Below, one piece after another: positions 17,660 through 26,097 of a stretch of 64,000 nt of DNA. A program made the translations under genes and the position numbers. This stretch comes from an uncultured Rikenellaceae bacterium (GTDB lineage Bacteria > Bacteroidota > Bacteroidia > Bacteroidales > Rikenellaceae). The stretch's first letter is position 1. Every line of letters begins with the position of its first letter. The notes below the pieces were generated by a model. It made no database searches, was not told where the DNA came from, and was given only the letters and a program-made list of their open reading frames with translations. The DNA lies in contig CASEGL010000007.1 in NCBI GenBank assembly GCA_949287525.1, forward strand, positions 1-64,000, in the 5' to 3' direction.

Positions 17660-18643
17660 ATGAAACGCAACCACACATTCATCCTCTTGTTCGCCGGCGC
17701 ATGGCTGCTGACCGCCTGCAACGGCACTCCGGCCACCTCGAAGAGCACGGCCACCGATACGGCCGCCCGGCTGACTGCCATCGACGAAGACAACTTCAAC
17801 TTCATCGTCGCCAACGACCTCGGCCGCAACGGTTACTACGACCAGAAACCGATCGCCGAGTCGATGGGCGAACTGGCCGAGGAGATCGACATCGAGTTTG
17901 TGGCCGCTGCCGGCGACGTTCACCACTTCGAGGGCGTGGCCAGCGTCAGCGACCCGCTGTGGATGACCAACTACGAGTTGATTTACAGCCACCCGGAGCT
18001 GATGCTCGACTGGTACCCGGTACTCGGCAACCACGAGTATCGCGGCAACACGCAGGCCGTCATCGACTACTCCGACGTCAGCCGTCGCTGGGTGATGCCC
18101 GACCGCTACTACACCAAGAGCTTCGAGGTGGGCGACTCCTCGACCCTGCGGATCGTGTGGATCGACACCACGCCGCTGATCGACAAGTACCACAAGGAGG
18201 CCGAGGAGTCCTACCGTGACGTTGCCGCCCAGTCCATCGACGAGCAGTTGCGCTGGATCGACTCGACGCTGGCTCAGGCCGACGAGACGTGGACCATCGT
18301 CATCGGCCACCACCCCATCTATGCCGACACCGACAAGGACGACGAGGAGCGCGAGAATCTGCAGGAGCGCGTGGATACGATCCTCCGCAAATACGACGTG
18401 GACATGTACATCGGCGGCCACATCCACAACTTCCAGCACATCCGCGTGCCGGGCAGCGACATCGACTATGTGGTCAATACGTCGGGTTCGCTGAGCCGCG
18501 AGGTGGCTCCGATCGACGGCACGGTCTTCTGCAGTTCCGCCACCGGCTTCTCGGTCGTGTCGGCTTCGGACAGCACGCTGACCCTCTACATGCTCGACAA
18601 GGATCGCCACATTCTGCACACCATAGAGCGTACGCGCCAATAG
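17660..18643 (+). CDS. TRAP-like acid phosphatase lipoprotein
   Basis: A 327-residue metallophosphoesterase with a lipoprotein signal (LLTAC, Cys20), so probably anchored in the outer or inner membrane facing outward or the periplasm. Metal-site motifs are NDLG (Asp53), GDVHH (Asp86), GNHE (Asn124/His125), GHHP (His217) and GGHIHN (His254/His256). The block AVIDYSDVSRRWVMPDRYY strongly recalls tartrate-resistant (type 5) acid phosphatase. In purple acid phosphatases the second motif is GDxxY; here the Tyr position is His89. It should release phosphate from organic phosphates for uptake by the adjacent TonB receptor. Confidence 0.86.
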   Translation: MKRNHTFILLFAGAWLLTACNGTPATSKSTATDTAARLTAIDEDNFNFIVANDLGRNGYYDQKPIAESMGELAEEIDIEFVAAAGDVHHFEGVASVSDPLWMTNYELIYSHPELMLDWYPVLGNHEYRGNTQAVIDYSDVSRRWVMPDRYYTKSFEVGDSSTLRIVWIDTTPLIDKYHKEAEESYRDVAAQSIDEQLRWIDSTLAQADETWTIVIGHHPIYADTDKDDEERENLQERVDTILRKYDVDMYIGGHIHNFQHIRVPGSDIDYVVNTSGSLSREVAPIDGTVFCSSATGFSVVSASDSTLTLYMLDKDRHILHTIERTRQ

Positions 18644-18669
18644 TTTTCATACGGATAGCATCATGCAGC

Positions 18670-18704
18670 GAGCGGGGCAGTCGATCGGATCGACTGCCCC
18701 GCTC
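18670..18704. terminator. Bidirectional terminator phosphatase / SMR pair
   Basis: A perfect 16-bp stem (18670-18685 with 18689-18704) with a 3-base loop, followed by CATTTT on the plus strand. It lies between convergent genes ending at 18643 and 18731. Confidence 0.85.
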
Positions 18705-18730
18705 CATTTTACAAGCCCGCCGCCCGGCGG

Positions 18731-19051
18731 CTATGCCATCTTCAGTCCAATGACCGAAGCGATCAGCAGAGCAACAAAGAACAGGCGGGCAAAGGAGGCT
18801 TTCTCCTTGAAGCAGACCATGCCGAGCACGACGGTTCCGACCGCGCCGATACCCGTCCACACGGGATAGGCGGTACCGATCGGCAGCGTCCGCACGGCCA
18901 CCGAGAGCAGCCACATGCTCGCCACGACCGACACGACAAACCCCGCCGTCCACAGACGACGCGCACGCCCCTCGGCCGTCTTCATCTTGCCCATGCAGAA
19001 AGCGAATCCCGTTTCGCACAGGCCGGCTATCACCAATATGATCCAATCCAT
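18731..19051 (-). CDS. SMR transporter, SugE/Gdx type (second of pair)
   Basis: A 106-residue four-helix small multidrug resistance protein. The membrane-embedded carboxylate is Glu13 in IILVIAGLCE, almost the same N-terminus as SugE. TLPIGTAYPVWTGIGAVGT carries the Gdx-type signature WTGIGAVG. Gdx proteins export guanidinium; quaternary-amine export is the alternative. The next gene upstream (15 bp) is a paralogue, which fits the paired SMR genes that form heterodimers with opposite topology. Confidence 0.88.
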   Translation of the reverse strand: MDWIILVIAGLCETGFAFCMGKMKTAEGRARRLWTAGFVVSVVASMWLLSVAVRTLPIGTAYPVWTGIGAVGTVVLGMVCFKEKASFARLFFVALLIASVIGLKMA

Positions 19052-19066
19052 AGCGCTACGCTCCGT

Positions 19067-19396
19067 TTAATGCGACACGACCTTCAGTCCGATGACAGAG
19101 AAGATCAACGTTCCGATAAAGAAAAGCCGGAGAAACGAGGCCGGCTCATGAAAACAGACGATGCCGAGAATGACCGTACCGGCCGCACCGATGCCCGTCC
19201 ACACGGGATAGGCCGTACCGACCGGGATCTTCCGCGCCGACCGTGCGAGCAGCGTCATGCTGAGCGTCAAACTTACCAGAAAGCCTGCGCCCCACAGCCA
19301 CCACGCCGCGCCGACCGCATCCCGCATCTTACCCAAACAGAAAGCAAACCCGGACTCGAACAATCCGGCCACTATCAACAGCACCCAAGCGTACAT
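19067..19396 (-). CDS. SMR transporter, SugE/Gdx type (first of pair)
   Basis: A 109-residue four-helix SMR protein with the essential Glu14 (VAGLFE) and the signature IPVGTAYPVWTGIGAAGT. It is similar to the downstream partner across its length, so the two probably arose by duplication. A consensus promoter lies only about 30 bp upstream (19427-19456), too close for a guanidine riboswitch. Substrate specificity cannot be fixed from sequence alone. Confidence 0.88.
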   Translation of the reverse strand: MYAWVLLIVAGLFESGFAFCLGKMRDAVGAAWWLWGAGFLVSLTLSMTLLARSARKIPVGTAYPVWTGIGAAGTVILGIVCFHEPASFLRLFFIGTLIFSVIGLKVVSH

Positions 19397-19426
19397 CCTT
19401 CAGCTATTTTTCCGTCAAAACGGGGG

Positions 19427-19456
19427 CAAAAATAGCCAATATTTTCCATGCTGCAA
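19427..19456 (-). promoter_or_regulatory. Promoter of the SMR gene pair
   Basis: On the minus strand TTG (19456-19454), 19 bp spacer, TATTTTTG (19434-19427). Elements and spacing match the Bacteroidota consensus; the leader to the first SMR gene would be only about 25 nt. Confidence 0.78.
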
Positions 19457-19520
19457 CTCCCCGACGACACCGACAGCACTCTCGCCACACAGCGTCCGCT
19501 CCGGCGTCCTCCTCTGCCGG

Positions 19521-20594
19521 TCACTCCTCAGGGAACTCGATCTCCAACTGCCGGTATTCGGGCGATTCGATGTCGGCCGGATTGCTGACACTCAGGCCGA
19601 TCAGCCGCACCTGTTCGCCCTGCAGATCGACGGCATCGAACAGTTCCGATGCCATGTCGCGAAAACGGTTATACTCCGTGATGAACCCCTCCGCCGTACG
19701 GCTGCGGGTAATCTGCCGGAAATCGGCGAACTTGATCTTCAGCGTCACCGTCCGCCCGTAGAAGTCGCGCCGCGCCGCCCGGCGCCAGACCTCCTCCCCG
19801 ACCACGGTCAGCTGGCGGGCCAGCTCCTGCCGGTCGCCGATGTCGGCCGCAAACGTCGTCTCGCTGCCTACCGACTTGCGGATCCGGTCCGAAACGACCT
19901 CACGATGGTCGATGCCGCGCGCATTCAGGTAATAGAGATGGCCGATCTTTCCGAAGCGGTGGATCAGTTCCGCCTCGCTGCGGGCCTTCAGATCCGCTCC
20001 CGTATGAATTCCCATCCGGTGCATCTTGTCGGCCGTCACCCGTCCCACGCCCCAGAACTGTTCGATCCGCAACGTCTCGACAAACGCCTCGGCCTCCCTG
20101 TCGGTCACCACCTTCAGCCCGTCGGGCTTGTCGTAGTCGGAGGCCACCTTGGCCAGGAACTTGTTGACCGACACGCCGGCCGATGCGGTCAGGCCGGTGG
20201 TCTCGCGGATGCGCCGTTTGATCTCCCTGGCTATGAGCGTGGCAGAGGGCATGTTGCGGTGATTGACCGTGACGTCGAGGTAGGCCTCGTCGAGCGACAG
20301 CGGCTCGACCTTGTCGGTATATTCATGAAAGATGTCCATGATAGTTCGGTAGACCTCCCGATAGACCTCGAAACGGGCCGGTGTGAAGATCAGTTGCGGA
20401 CAACGGGCCAGCGCAGCCCGGCTGGACATGGCCGAATGGACGCCGTAACGGCGCGCCTCGTAACTGGCGGCAGCCACCACGCCCCGCTCGCCGCCATTGC
20501 CGACCGCCAGCGGCACACCCCGCAACTGCGGGAAATCGCGCTGCTCGATCGACGCGAAGAAGGCGTCCATATCGATATGGATGATTTTACGCAT
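19521..20594 (-). CDS. dinB: DNA polymerase IV
   Basis: A 357-residue Y-family translesion polymerase. Motifs are IIHIDMDAFFASIEQRD at the N-terminus (Asp7/Asp9, metal site), AAASYEARRYGVHSAM (fingers) and PLSLDEAYLDV (catalytic Asp/Glu near residues 103-104), followed by HhH-like and little-finger domains. A canonical C-terminal clamp-binding motif is not obvious. It copies past damaged template bases at the cost of accuracy. The gene follows an endonuclease/exonuclease/phosphatase gene by 33 bp; no LexA-type box was noticed. Confidence 0.95.
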   Translation of the reverse strand: MRKIIHIDMDAFFASIEQRDFPQLRGVPLAVGNGGERGVVAAASYEARRYGVHSAMSSRAALARCPQLIFTPARFEVYREVYRTIMDIFHEYTDKVEPLSLDEAYLDVTVNHRNMPSATLIAREIKRRIRETTGLTASAGVSVNKFLAKVASDYDKPDGLKVVTDREAEAFVETLRIEQFWGVGRVTADKMHRMGIHTGADLKARSEAELIHRFGKIGHLYYLNARGIDHREVVSDRIRKSVGSETTFAADIGDRQELARQLTVVGEEVWRRAARRDFYGRTVTLKIKFADFRQITRSRTAEGFITEYNRFRDMASELFDAVDLQGEQVRLIGLSVSNPADIESPEYRQLEIEFPEE

Positions 20595-20627
20595 CTGACT
20601 CCGGCGATGCGGGTGTGATCCGCACCG

Positions 20628-21800
20628 TTACAAATCGGACTCGCCCAAGGCGACACCCGCCGCGACGGGCATGTGGTCCGAATAGACGACGTCGAACGGA
20701 TAGTAGTGCAGCACCTCGACAGCCTCCCTGTCGGTCAGGATATAATCGAGACGGAACATATTGAAGAATCCGCCATAGGTACCCTGCAGGCCGCGACCCT
20801 TCGCGACGAAAGCGTCCCGCAGCCGTTTACCGCGCACCGTGTGATAGGCATACGAAGCGGGCGTATCGTTGAAATCGCCGCAGACGATCACCGGATAGGG
20901 CGACGCGGCAATGGCCTGCGCCACCGTATCGGCCTGCGGGGCGCGTTTGCGGTAACTGTCGCGCAGCTTCCGGACGATGTCTCCCACATGCGCCCTGCGC
21001 CCCTCCGAGGAGATGAAATGGAGGCTCGACAGGTAGTCCACGTCGTTGTTGTCAATATAGGTCGAATTGAGGTGGTTGTTGAAGACGCGCACCGTATCGC
21101 GTCCGATCTTCAGATCGGCCCACATGGAAAAGAGCCGATCCTCGTCCTGCGCCGGCAATGCTTTCCAGGCTACGATCGGGTAGCGGCTGAACACAGCCAG
21201 CCCGCCATAAACGGTGCGATCGGCATAACAGTCGTACGGAGCAATCCGGAAATAGGGCAGATCGGGCAGCAGCGGGCGGATCTCCGGATCGGACATATCG
21301 CCCGCAAACTCCTGCAGACAGAGAATATCGACCCGATTGTCCGTCGCCTGATCGGCGATCAGTTCCCGCGTCGTCTTCTCCTCCGTGGCGAACTGCTTGT
21401 CAAAACCCTTGACATTGTAGCTCATCACGACGATCTCGGATTTGGCCGGCACCTCCTCGCCGTAGCGTTTCCGCAGGTCGGGCTGCCAGTAGGTTCCCGC
21501 CGCACGCACGCCGCACAGCAGGATGACCGCCACCACGAACGCCGTCCGTTTCCAACGCACGACCCACCACAGGCCGCAAACGATCTCAATGACATACAGC
21601 ACGGGGAAGACCAGTCCGGGGAAAGCGAGCCACCACGCCTTTTCGGGGCTTACATAACGCGACAGATAGGCACCGACCAGCGCCAGCGAACAGATCACCG
21701 TCGCGACCATCATCACGACATCCGCGACCTTCAGCACCACGAATCCGCTGCCATACGATTTGCGTTCCCTCGAACGCCGATAATACCCGTAATCTTCCAT
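20628..21800 (-). CDS. Membrane-anchored endonuclease/exonuclease/phosphatase protein
   Basis: A 390-residue protein with three N-terminal hydrophobic segments (about residues 23-45, 55-80, 87-105) followed by an EEP domain. Catalytic motifs are VMSYNVKGFD (Asn), CLQEF (metal-binding Glu), FNNHLNS (His), CGDFNDTP (Asp/Asn) and SDHMPV (terminal Asp-His). The family cleaves phosphodiester or phosphate bonds in DNA, lipids or other substrates; this one could act outside the cytoplasm. It is 37 bp after the rhomboid gene, and such rhomboid-EEP neighbours are familiar from Bacteroidota genomes. Confidence 0.87.
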   Translation of the reverse strand: MEDYGYYRRSRERKSYGSGFVVLKVADVVMMVATVICSLALVGAYLSRYVSPEKAWWLAFPGLVFPVLYVIEIVCGLWWVVRWKRTAFVVAVILLCGVRAAGTYWQPDLRKRYGEEVPAKSEIVVMSYNVKGFDKQFATEEKTTRELIADQATDNRVDILCLQEFAGDMSDPEIRPLLPDLPYFRIAPYDCYADRTVYGGLAVFSRYPIVAWKALPAQDEDRLFSMWADLKIGRDTVRVFNNHLNSTYIDNNDVDYLSSLHFISSEGRRAHVGDIVRKLRDSYRKRAPQADTVAQAIAASPYPVIVCGDFNDTPASYAYHTVRGKRLRDAFVAKGRGLQGTYGGFFNMFRLDYILTDREAVEVLHYYPFDVVYSDHMPVAAGVALGESDL

Positions 21801-21837
21801 CGTCCCGTCTCCCGTTAGCGACCGGTTCCGCCTCCGA

Positions 21838-22509
21838 TCAATAATAAATCATCCGTTTCTTTTTCCACCAGCGCAGCAGCAGCCAGCCGAAGAGCATGCC
21901 GCCCAGGTGGGCGAAATGAGCCACACCGCCGCCTGTACCGCTCACGCCAGCCAGCAGCTCGATGGCGCCGTAAATGATGACGAACCACTTTGCCTTCAGG
22001 GCAATCGGGGGGAACACCAGCATGATGACGCTGTTGGGATGCATCATGCCGAAAGCCAGCAGCAGGCCGAACACGGCACCCGATGCGCCAATCGTCGTTG
22101 CGTGCGCATAGCCGTAGAGTGCCATGGGCGAAGCCGTACCGGACGACAGCAGCGCGCTGTACTCGATCCAGTTCACGCCCAGCTGGATCAGGGCGGCGCC
22201 GACGCCGCACACCAGATAGTAGGTCAGGAAGCGGCGGCTGCCCATCTCATACTCCAGTCCGCGTCCGAACATCCACAGGGCGAACATATTGAACAGGATG
22301 TGCGTAAAACCGGCATGGAAAAACATGTAGGTCAGCGGCTGCCAGATGTGGAAACCGCCGCCCGCCCAGAAGTGCAGGGCGCCGAACTCCAGCAGCCTGT
22401 TGCTGACGCCCGACGGCAGCAGGATTTCGGCGAGAAACACCAGTACGTTTATAATCAGCAAATTGGTCACCACAGGGGGCGTTCGGAGCGCTCCGTTCGA
22501 GGTCATCAT
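21838..22509 (-). CDS. Rhomboid family intramembrane serine protease
   Basis: A 223-residue six-helix membrane protease. The catalytic dyad is Ser143 in GASG and His201 in HFAHLGG; the HxxxxHxxxN motif of helix 2 is present (His65, His70, Asn74). It cuts substrate helices within the inner membrane; natural bacterial substrates are mostly unknown. The gene has a TATATTTG element about 60 bp upstream, between it and mutL. Confidence 0.93.
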   Translation of the reverse strand: MMTSNGALRTPPVVTNLLIINVLVFLAEILLPSGVSNRLLEFGALHFWAGGGFHIWQPLTYMFFHAGFTHILFNMFALWMFGRGLEYEMGSRRFLTYYLVCGVGAALIQLGVNWIEYSALLSSGTASPMALYGYAHATTIGASGAVFGLLLAFGMMHPNSVIMLVFPPIALKAKWFVIIYGAIELLAGVSGTGGGVAHFAHLGGMLFGWLLLRWWKKKRMIYY

Positions 22510-22567
22510 GATTCGTTCGTTTCGTTTAGAGATTCTCCACAGAACGGGAAAATTCCGTTCCGCATTG

Positions 22568-22575
22568 CAAATATA
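22568..22575 (-). promoter_or_regulatory. -7 element before the rhomboid gene
   Basis: TATATTTG on the minus strand in the 101-bp gap between mutL and the rhomboid gene. No TTG at the expected distance, so promoter strength is uncertain. Confidence 0.5.
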
Positions 22576-22610
22576 CCGTTATTTTTTCGAGTTATGCCGG
22601 CCTCATGCCG

Positions 22611-24467
22611 CTACCGGCGGAAGAGCCGCCGGATCTCGTCCATCCCCAGACGCACCCACACCGGACGGCCGTCATGGGTGTAGTTGTAGCGTCCGCCGGA
22701 CGACAGCATCTCCATGATTGCGGTGATCTCGCCCTCGGTATAGTTTCCGGAGGCGCATTTCGCCCCGTCGCGCGCCAGCACCGCCGCCAGCCGCTCCTTC
22801 CGGTCGGCCTCCGGCAGCTGTTCGTCCCGCGCCGTATCGATCATGTCGCACAACAGCTCCTGCACGTCGTCCATGGCAATGTCCGCCGGAATGCCCGTCA
22901 CCTCCACCTGGTTGTCGCCGCAGGCATATTCAAATCCGAAGGCGGCAAAATCGTCGTACCGCTCCCGCAGCAGCTGCACATCGTCGGTCGAGAAGACAAA
23001 CCGTTCGGGAAACATCAGCTTCTGCGTCACCGAATGTTCGTTGCCCAGCATCAGCAGGTACCGCTCGAAGAGGATCACCTCCTTGGCACGTCGCAGATCG
23101 ACGATCGCCAGCCCCTCGTCGGTGGCCGCCACCGCATAGCCGCCGCCCAGCGGCAGCGCACCGCGGAAAACGCCGGTTGTCGGCTCCAACGGCAGCGTCT
23201 GCTCCTGCTGCCCGTCATTGCCCTCGATATACTCCAGCACGGAACGGTCGAAACGCTCCACGGCATCATCGCGCCCCAACTCGGCCAGCGTACCGTAGGG
23301 ACGCACGAAATCGGACAGGTCGGCCGACGACCGGCGGCCGGCCGTCTCGCCCCGAAACGGGTTGTAGGCCGGATTGGTCATCACCGACGGAACGGCACCG
23401 ATGCGGTCGTCCTTGCCAACCACCGGAATCTCGACATGCCCCTCCTCTTCAAAATCCATCAGCGGCACGGCACCCGTCTTGGCCAGCGCCTCCCGCACGG
23501 CGGCATGAACGATCTGCCAGATGGCAGGCCCCTCGTCGAACCGGACCTCGATCTTCTGGGGATGGATATTGACATCGATCTTGTCGGGATCGACCTCGAA
23601 GAAAAGGAAATAGGACGGCTGCGTACCGGCCGGTATCAGCTTTTCGTAGGCCTGCAGAATCGCCTTATGGAAATAGGTGCTTTTGAAATACCGCCCGTTC
23701 ACATACAGATACTGTTCGCGGTTGGTCTGCCTGCTCGACTCCGGCTTTCCCACAAACCCCGACAGACGCACCAGCGACGTCGCGGTGCCGACCTCCAGCA
23801 GGTGGCCGGCGACCGATTTGCCCATCAGCCCCACGATCCGCTGCTTCAGTCCCGAAGGCGCGAGCTGGTAGACGGGCGCCTCCTCGCCGTACAAGGAGAA
23901 AGCCATCTCCGGATGACACATGGCCACACGCCGGAACTCTTCGGCAATATGGCGCGGCTCGGTCGTACTCTTGTCGAGCGCACGGCGGCGCGCCGGCACA
24001 TTGAAAAACAGATTCTTGACGGCAAACTGGCTGCCCACCGGCGCCACCGTCATCTCCTGATGCAGGAAACGGCTTCCCTCGATGACGAGCTGCGTGCCGA
24101 GTTCGTCCTCCTGCCGCCGCGTGGTCAGTTCGACGTGGGCGATGGCGGCAATGGAAGCGAGCGCCTCGCCCCGGAATCCGAACGTATGCAGGGCATAGAC
24201 ATCCTCGATGCGGGTGATCTTGCTGGTGGCGTGTTTGTCGAATGCCATGCGGGCATCGACGGGCGACATGCCCTCGCCGTCGTCGATGACGCGGATCAGC
24301 TCCTTGCCTCCGTTCCGGTAGCTCACCGTCACGCTCCTGGCACCGGCATCCACCGCATTCTCCATCATCTCCTTCACCACGGAGGCGGGACGGTTGACCA
24401 CCTCGCCCGCAGCGATCTGACTGGCTACCGTATCGGGCAGCAATCTGATTTTATCGGCCATACGCAC
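22611..24467 (-). CDS. mutL: DNA mismatch repair protein MutL
   Basis: A 618-residue GHKL ATPase. N-terminal motifs are IAAGEVVNRPASVVKEMMENAVDAG (motif I, Glu/Asn), DDGEGM (motif II) and TFGFRGEALASI (motif III). The C-terminal dimerisation domain holds DMIDTARDE and a C-terminal CASG...GRYNYTHDGRPV block; the family endonuclease motif DQHAxxE is not present in full (DLRRAKE stands in that region), so nicking activity is doubtful. Translation could also start at the second Met (24461). It links MutS recognition to strand removal. Confidence 0.95.
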   Translation of the reverse strand: MRMADKIRLLPDTVASQIAAGEVVNRPASVVKEMMENAVDAGARSVTVSYRNGGKELIRVIDDGEGMSPVDARMAFDKHATSKITRIEDVYALHTFGFRGEALASIAAIAHVELTTRRQEDELGTQLVIEGSRFLHQEMTVAPVGSQFAVKNLFFNVPARRRALDKSTTEPRHIAEEFRRVAMCHPEMAFSLYGEEAPVYQLAPSGLKQRIVGLMGKSVAGHLLEVGTATSLVRLSGFVGKPESSRQTNREQYLYVNGRYFKSTYFHKAILQAYEKLIPAGTQPSYFLFFEVDPDKIDVNIHPQKIEVRFDEGPAIWQIVHAAVREALAKTGAVPLMDFEEEGHVEIPVVGKDDRIGAVPSVMTNPAYNPFRGETAGRRSSADLSDFVRPYGTLAELGRDDAVERFDRSVLEYIEGNDGQQEQTLPLEPTTGVFRGALPLGGGYAVAATDEGLAIVDLRRAKEVILFERYLLMLGNEHSVTQKLMFPERFVFSTDDVQLLRERYDDFAAFGFEYACGDNQVEVTGIPADIAMDDVQELLCDMIDTARDEQLPEADRKERLAAVLARDGAKCASGNYTEGEITAIMEMLSSGGRYNYTHDGRPVWVRLGMDEIRRLFRR

Positions 24468-24476
24468 CCACTCCGA

Positions 24477-24761
24477 TTAGGCGGACAACCAAAGGAAAGC
24501 CGCAATCAGCACCACCAGAAAGGTAATCAGCAACAGTGCGCTGCCTTTTTTCTTCTTGTGCCGCGCCGCCGCGGCATCGTCCATCATGCGCTGCATCCGG
24601 CGGCGGCGCAGCAGGTCGCCCGGGACATACTCCTCGCCGTCTGCCGGACGGACACCGAGCAGCTCCTCGCGCCGTTTCTCGCGCGCCTCCTTCTCCGGAT
24701 CGTAAAAACGGGGCTTGTAGGAAAACTGCCTTGGCTTGGGCGTATAAAAGAATCGTGCCAT
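24477..24761 (-). CDS. Small membrane protein upstream of mutL
   Basis: A 94-residue protein starting MARFFYTPKPRQF, with a highly basic and acidic middle (RRRRMQRMM, KKKK) and a single C-terminal hydrophobic helix (about residues 74-93). The shorter start at 24761 is preferred because an in-frame upstream Met adds only 12 residues and the FxxKPRxFxYKPRFYDP opening looks like the conserved N-terminus of small Bacteroidota proteins located beside mutL, as I recall them. Probably a tail-anchored inner-membrane protein with a cytoplasmic charged domain. Function unknown. Confidence 0.72.
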   Translation of the reverse strand: MARFFYTPKPRQFSYKPRFYDPEKEAREKRREELLGVRPADGEEYVPGDLLRRRRMQRMMDDAAAARHKKKKGSALLLITFLVVLIAAFLWLSA

Positions 24762-24853
24762 TGCTGTTTCGGTTTGATCGTTCAATAAAAACGACATACG
24801 TCCGCGCCCTGCGGAATCGCCTCAGGCGCGAACGTCGTCCCATGGGTATTCGG

Positions 24854-24861
24854 CAAATATA
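24854..24861 (-). promoter_or_regulatory. -7 element before the small gene and mutL
   Basis: TATATTTG on the minus strand, just after the dnaJ stop and about 93 bases upstream of the small membrane protein start. No clear -33 partner. Confidence 0.5.
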
Positions 24862-24865
24862 GCCG

Positions 24866-26044
24866 TTATCTGAAGAAATTGCGCATCCGCTCAAAGATAT
24901 TCTGCTCGCTGCGGCTGTTATCGACCTCCTTGAACGAGGGCTGGGCGGCGAGCTGCTCGACCAGCCGCTTCTCCTCGGCCGACAGCCGGGTCGGCACGTC
25001 AATATCGACAACCACCAGAATATCGCCGCGGCCACGGCCGTTCACGTCCGGAATGCCCTTGCCCCGCAGACGCAGCACACTGCCCGCCTTCGTGCCGGCA
25101 CCCACCTTGACTTTGGCGCGTCCCTCGACGGTCGGCACCTCGATCGTGCCGCCCAGCAATGCCGTGGTAAACGACACCTTGTGGTTGTGCAGCAGGTCGT
25201 TTCCATCCCGAATCAGCTGCGGATCGCGCTCCTCCTCGATCACGACCAGCAGGTCGCCGCTTACGCCGCCGCGGCGGGCAGCATTACCCTTGCCGCTGAC
25301 CGACAGCTGCATGCCCTCGCCCACACCGACCGGAATGCGGATCTCGACAACCTCCTCGCCGCGCACGACGCCCTCGCCCTTACATTTGGGGCAGGGATCG
25401 GTCACCACCTCGCCCGTACCCTGGCAGGTCGGGCAGACCCGCTGGGTCTGGGCGCGGCCGAAGAAGCTGTCCACCACTTCTGTCACTACCCCCGAGCCGT
25501 GACAGGTCGAGCATTTGCCCACGCCGCCGGCGGTACGGGCGCCGCTGCCGGAACACTGGTCGCAGGGGACATATTTATTGATCTTGATCTTCTTGGTCGT
25601 GCCGTTCACGATCTCGTTCAGGGTCAGTTTCACCTTGACCCGCAGATCGGACCCGCGATTCACACGGCGGCCGCCGCCGGCCGAGCCGCCAAATCCGCCG
25701 AAGCCCCCGAAACTGCCGAAGCCTCCGCCGAAGTGGCCGCCGAAAATATCGCCGAACTGGCTGAAAATATCCTCCATGGAGAATCCGCCGCCACCGTAGG
25801 ATCCGCCGCCGGCCGCACCACTCATGCCCGCATGGCCGAACTGGTCGTAACGAGCCTTCTTGTCGGGGTTGCTCAGCACATCATAGGCTTCGGCCGCCTC
25901 CTTGAATTTCTCTTCGGCATCCTTGTCGCCCGGATTCTTGTCCGGGTGGTACTTCAATGCCGCCTTTCTGTATGCTTTCTTTATCTCATCGGCACTGGCG
26001 CTGCGATCCACGCCCAACACCTCGTAGTAGTCTCTTTTTGCCAT
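24866..26044 (-). CDS. dnaJ: Chaperone DnaJ
   Basis: A 392-residue type I Hsp40. The J domain (1-70) contains the HPD motif in [10 protein letters not shown]; a Gly/Phe-rich linker follows. The zinc domain has four CxxCxGxG repeats ([32 protein letters not shown]), then the C-terminal substrate-binding domain. It delivers unfolded clients to DnaK and stimulates its ATPase. It is downstream of grpE with a 53-bp gap; dnaK is not in the window. Confidence 0.97.
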   Translation of the reverse strand: MAKRDYYEVLGVDRSASADEIKKAYRKAALKYHPDKNPGDKDAEEKFKEAAEAYDVLSNPDKKARYDQFGHAGMSGAAGGGSYGGGGFSMEDIFSQFGDIFGGHFGGGFGSFGGFGGFGGSAGGGRRVNRGSDLRVKVKLTLNEIVNGTTKKIKINKYVPCDQCSGSGARTAGGVGKCSTCHGSGVVTEVVDSFFGRAQTQRVCPTCQGTGEVVTDPCPKCKGEGVVRGEEVVEIRIPVGVGEGMQLSVSGKGNAARRGGVSGDLLVVIEEERDPQLIRDGNDLLHNHKVSFTTALLGGTIEVPTVEGRAKVKVGAGTKAGSVLRLRGKGIPDVNGRGRGDILVVVDIDVPTRLSAEEKRLVEQLAAQPSFKEVDNSRSEQNIFERMRNFFR

Positions 26045-26097
26045 ATCTGGTTCCCCTTCTCTCCGCTACACCTTAAAATATAATATACGGCAGGACG

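Noticed and set aside
19397..19440. Possible guanidine riboswitch before the SMR pair
   Set aside because: Promoter lies about 30 bp from the start codon, leaving no space for an aptamer.
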